In this document: one piece after another, positions 4,480 to 5,768 of the stretch
Layout of the letters: the number at the start of each line of letters is the position of its first letter
Position numbering within the stretch: position 1 is the first letter of the stretch
Source of the DNA: Clostridiales bacterium
GTDB lineage: Bacteria > Bacillota > Clostridia > Oscillospirales > Ruminococcaceae
Assembly (NCBI GenBank): GCA_012523875.1
Contig: JAAYSW010000074.1
Coordinates: forward strand, 1-5,768
Direction of reading: 5' to 3'
Length of the DNA: 5,768 bases
Made by a program: the position numbers and the translations under genes
The notes under the pieces: generated by a model
What the model was told of the DNA's origin: nothing
What the model saw: only the letters and a program-made list of their open reading frames with translations
The model's database searches: none

Positions 4480-5768
4480 TCAATTAATCAAACCTATATC
4501 CTCCGGCTTTACAATTTTTATAAGCTTTGTATAATAATTATCATTTATATCTATAAGAATTTTATCCTTTGGACTACAATATTTTTTTAAATCCGTTAAA
4601 TATAAGCATAAAAGATTAGTCCCTAAATGGAATTTAGAGAGCCTTATCACGTTCTGTATAAGACTTTCCTCTGAACTTTGTGCTTTTATGCATAATCTCT
4701 TTCGTGAAACCATATTAATAAACTCTTTCTCATCAAAAATAATATCAGCAATTATACTTACGGAATCTTCCTTGATTGATATTTTCCCGGAAATATAAAG
4801 GACCGCATCCTTTTCAAGTTTATTCTTGCACATTTCATATATGTTTGGGAAAACCACACAATCAAGTGAACCCACCATATCTTCAATTACCATAAAGCAC
4901 ATCCTAGAGCCACTTTTTGTAATATGAGTTTTAATATCTACAATAGTGCATAATAAAGATACAAGCGAATTATCTTTGTATTTTCCTCCTGCTATATCTG
5001 CATTTATTATATCCTGTATTGCGTCAAGTCTCAATAACTTGCTATATAAGCTATATTGCGAAAGTGGGTGGCCAGAAACATACATTCCTATCGTATCCTT
5101 TTCCATCCTCAGTAATTGTTTAAGCGGATACTCCTCAACTTCTTCGTATCTAATGCTGAACTTCTCTTTTTCGACCTCATTACCAAACAAGTCCATTTGA
5201 CCTTCAACCTGTTGCCTTAATTGATTATGAATACTTTCTAATATAATCTCAAAATTATCAAGCATCTGCCTACGGTTCAAACCTAACCCATCAAAGGCAC
5301 CAGCTTTTATAAGGCTTTCTAGTGAACGCTTATTTATATCTGCGTGTGTCATTCTCTCACAAAAACTCTCTAGCGAAATAAATTTACCGTTCCTTTCACG
5401 TTCAACTATTATGTTTTTTATTGTAGCTTTGCCTAGATTTTTTATTGCTAATAATCCAAAATGAATTCCTTTTTCAGAAATTGTAAATGCTTCGCAACTT
5501 TCATTTATGTCTGGCTTGAGTATTTTAACTCCATTAGCTTCACATTCCTCAATATATTCCATAAGTTTTGAAGTATTTGATAAAACACTTGTCATTAGTG
5601 CTGCCATATATTCATTAAAATAATGACATTTTAAAAAAGCTGTTTGGTAAGCTAAATATGCATAAGCTGCTGCGTGAGATTTATTAAAAGCATATGATGC
5701 GAAACTGGACATTTCATTAAAGATATCATTCGCAACAACTTCAGAAACTCCATTTTTTATCGCACCGA
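4480..5768 (-). CDS. dnaE: DNA polymerase III alpha subunit, C-terminal part (5' end outside window)
   Basis: This is the catalytic subunit of the replicative polymerase, here truncated by the window edge. The reading frame is open to base 5768, so the internal ATG at 5712 is not the start. About 428 residues are visible, numbered from the edge. They begin at the end of the polymerase domain with the conserved FNKSHAAAYAYLAYQTAFLK (27-46). Next is the tandem helix-hairpin-helix DNA-binding region around LIKAGAFDGLGLNRRQML (152-169). A QMDLF clamp-binding motif (190-194, bases 5199-5185) lies where alpha subunits bind the beta sliding clamp. After GMYVSGHPLSQY (227-238) comes an OB-fold (about 269-345, with GSLDCVVFPNIYE) and a divergent C-terminal domain of about 85 residues. 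DnaE of this class usually has about 1,150 residues, so the PHP domain and active site lie upstream. No frameshift is seen. Confidence 0.95.
   Translation of the reverse strand, partial: GAIKNGVSEVVANDIFNEMSSFASYAFNKSHAAAYAYLAYQTAFLKCHYFNEYMAALMTSVLSNTSKLMEYIEECEANGVKILKPDINESCEAFTISEKGIHFGLLAIKNLGKATIKNIIVERERNGKFISLESFCERMTHADINKRSLESLIKAGAFDGLGLNRRQMLDNFEIILESIHNQLRQQVEGQMDLFGNEVEKEKFSIRYEEVEEYPLKQLLRMEKDTIGMYVSGHPLSQYSLYSKLLRLDAIQDIINADIAGGKYKDNSLVSLLCTIVDIKTHITKSGSRMCFMVIEDMVGSLDCVVFPNIYEMCKNKLEKDAVLYISGKISIKEDSVSIIADIIFDEKEFINMVSRKRLCIKAQSSEESLIQNVIRLSKFHLGTNLLCLYLTDLKKYCSPKDKILIDINDNYYTKLIKIVKPEDIGLIN

Noticed and set aside
4946..5200. 84-codon plus-strand ORF
   Set aside because: Antisense to the dnaE HhH/OB region, whose protein sequence is clearly conserved.

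Overview
This window is an AT-rich stretch of bacterial chromosome that most resembles a low-GC member of the Firmicutes, probably in the Clostridia. Protein sequence, strong Shine-Dalgarno sites, consensus sigma-A promoters and a tetrahydrofolate (THF) riboswitch all point that way. The species cannot be named from the sequence alone. All genes lie on the minus strand, so transcription runs from high to low coordinates. I see no mobile element, CRISPR array, tRNA or rRNA.

In the direction of transcription, the window opens inside dnaE, the replicative DNA polymerase III alpha subunit, of which only the C-terminal ~428 residues are present (5768-4480). A 117-bp gap then holds a likely promoter with an inverted repeat and leads into pfkA, the ATP-dependent 6-phosphofructokinase (4362-3400). 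dnaE beside pfkA is a familiar Firmicutes arrangement. Here pfkA is not followed by pyruvate kinase but by a folate-transport unit. That unit is a well-formed THF riboswitch (3360-3254), a structured spacer that looks like a translational expression platform (3253-3158), and folT, an ECF-transporter substrate-binding membrane subunit (3148-2549). A possible 51-residue single-pass membrane ORF begins one base after the folT stop.

A second transcription unit starts at a perfect TTGACA-N17-TATAAT promoter (2383-2355) and contains greA (transcript cleavage factor, 2241-1771) and lysS (class II lysyl-tRNA synthetase, 1705-200). They are separated by a perfect 24-nt palindrome placed just before the lysS ribosome binding site. 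The last 200 bases hold two hairpins. One can end the greA-lysS transcript; the other reads as a terminator for a convergent gene lying left of the window.

The window is mostly conserved housekeeping content. The part most worth a second look is the folT leader. Beyond the recognisable aptamer it has a duplicated ribosome-binding sequence, a matching anti-Shine-Dalgarno segment and a 40-nt hairpin, with mutually exclusive pairings that suggest how folate could switch translation. I found no evidence of a wholly new system.
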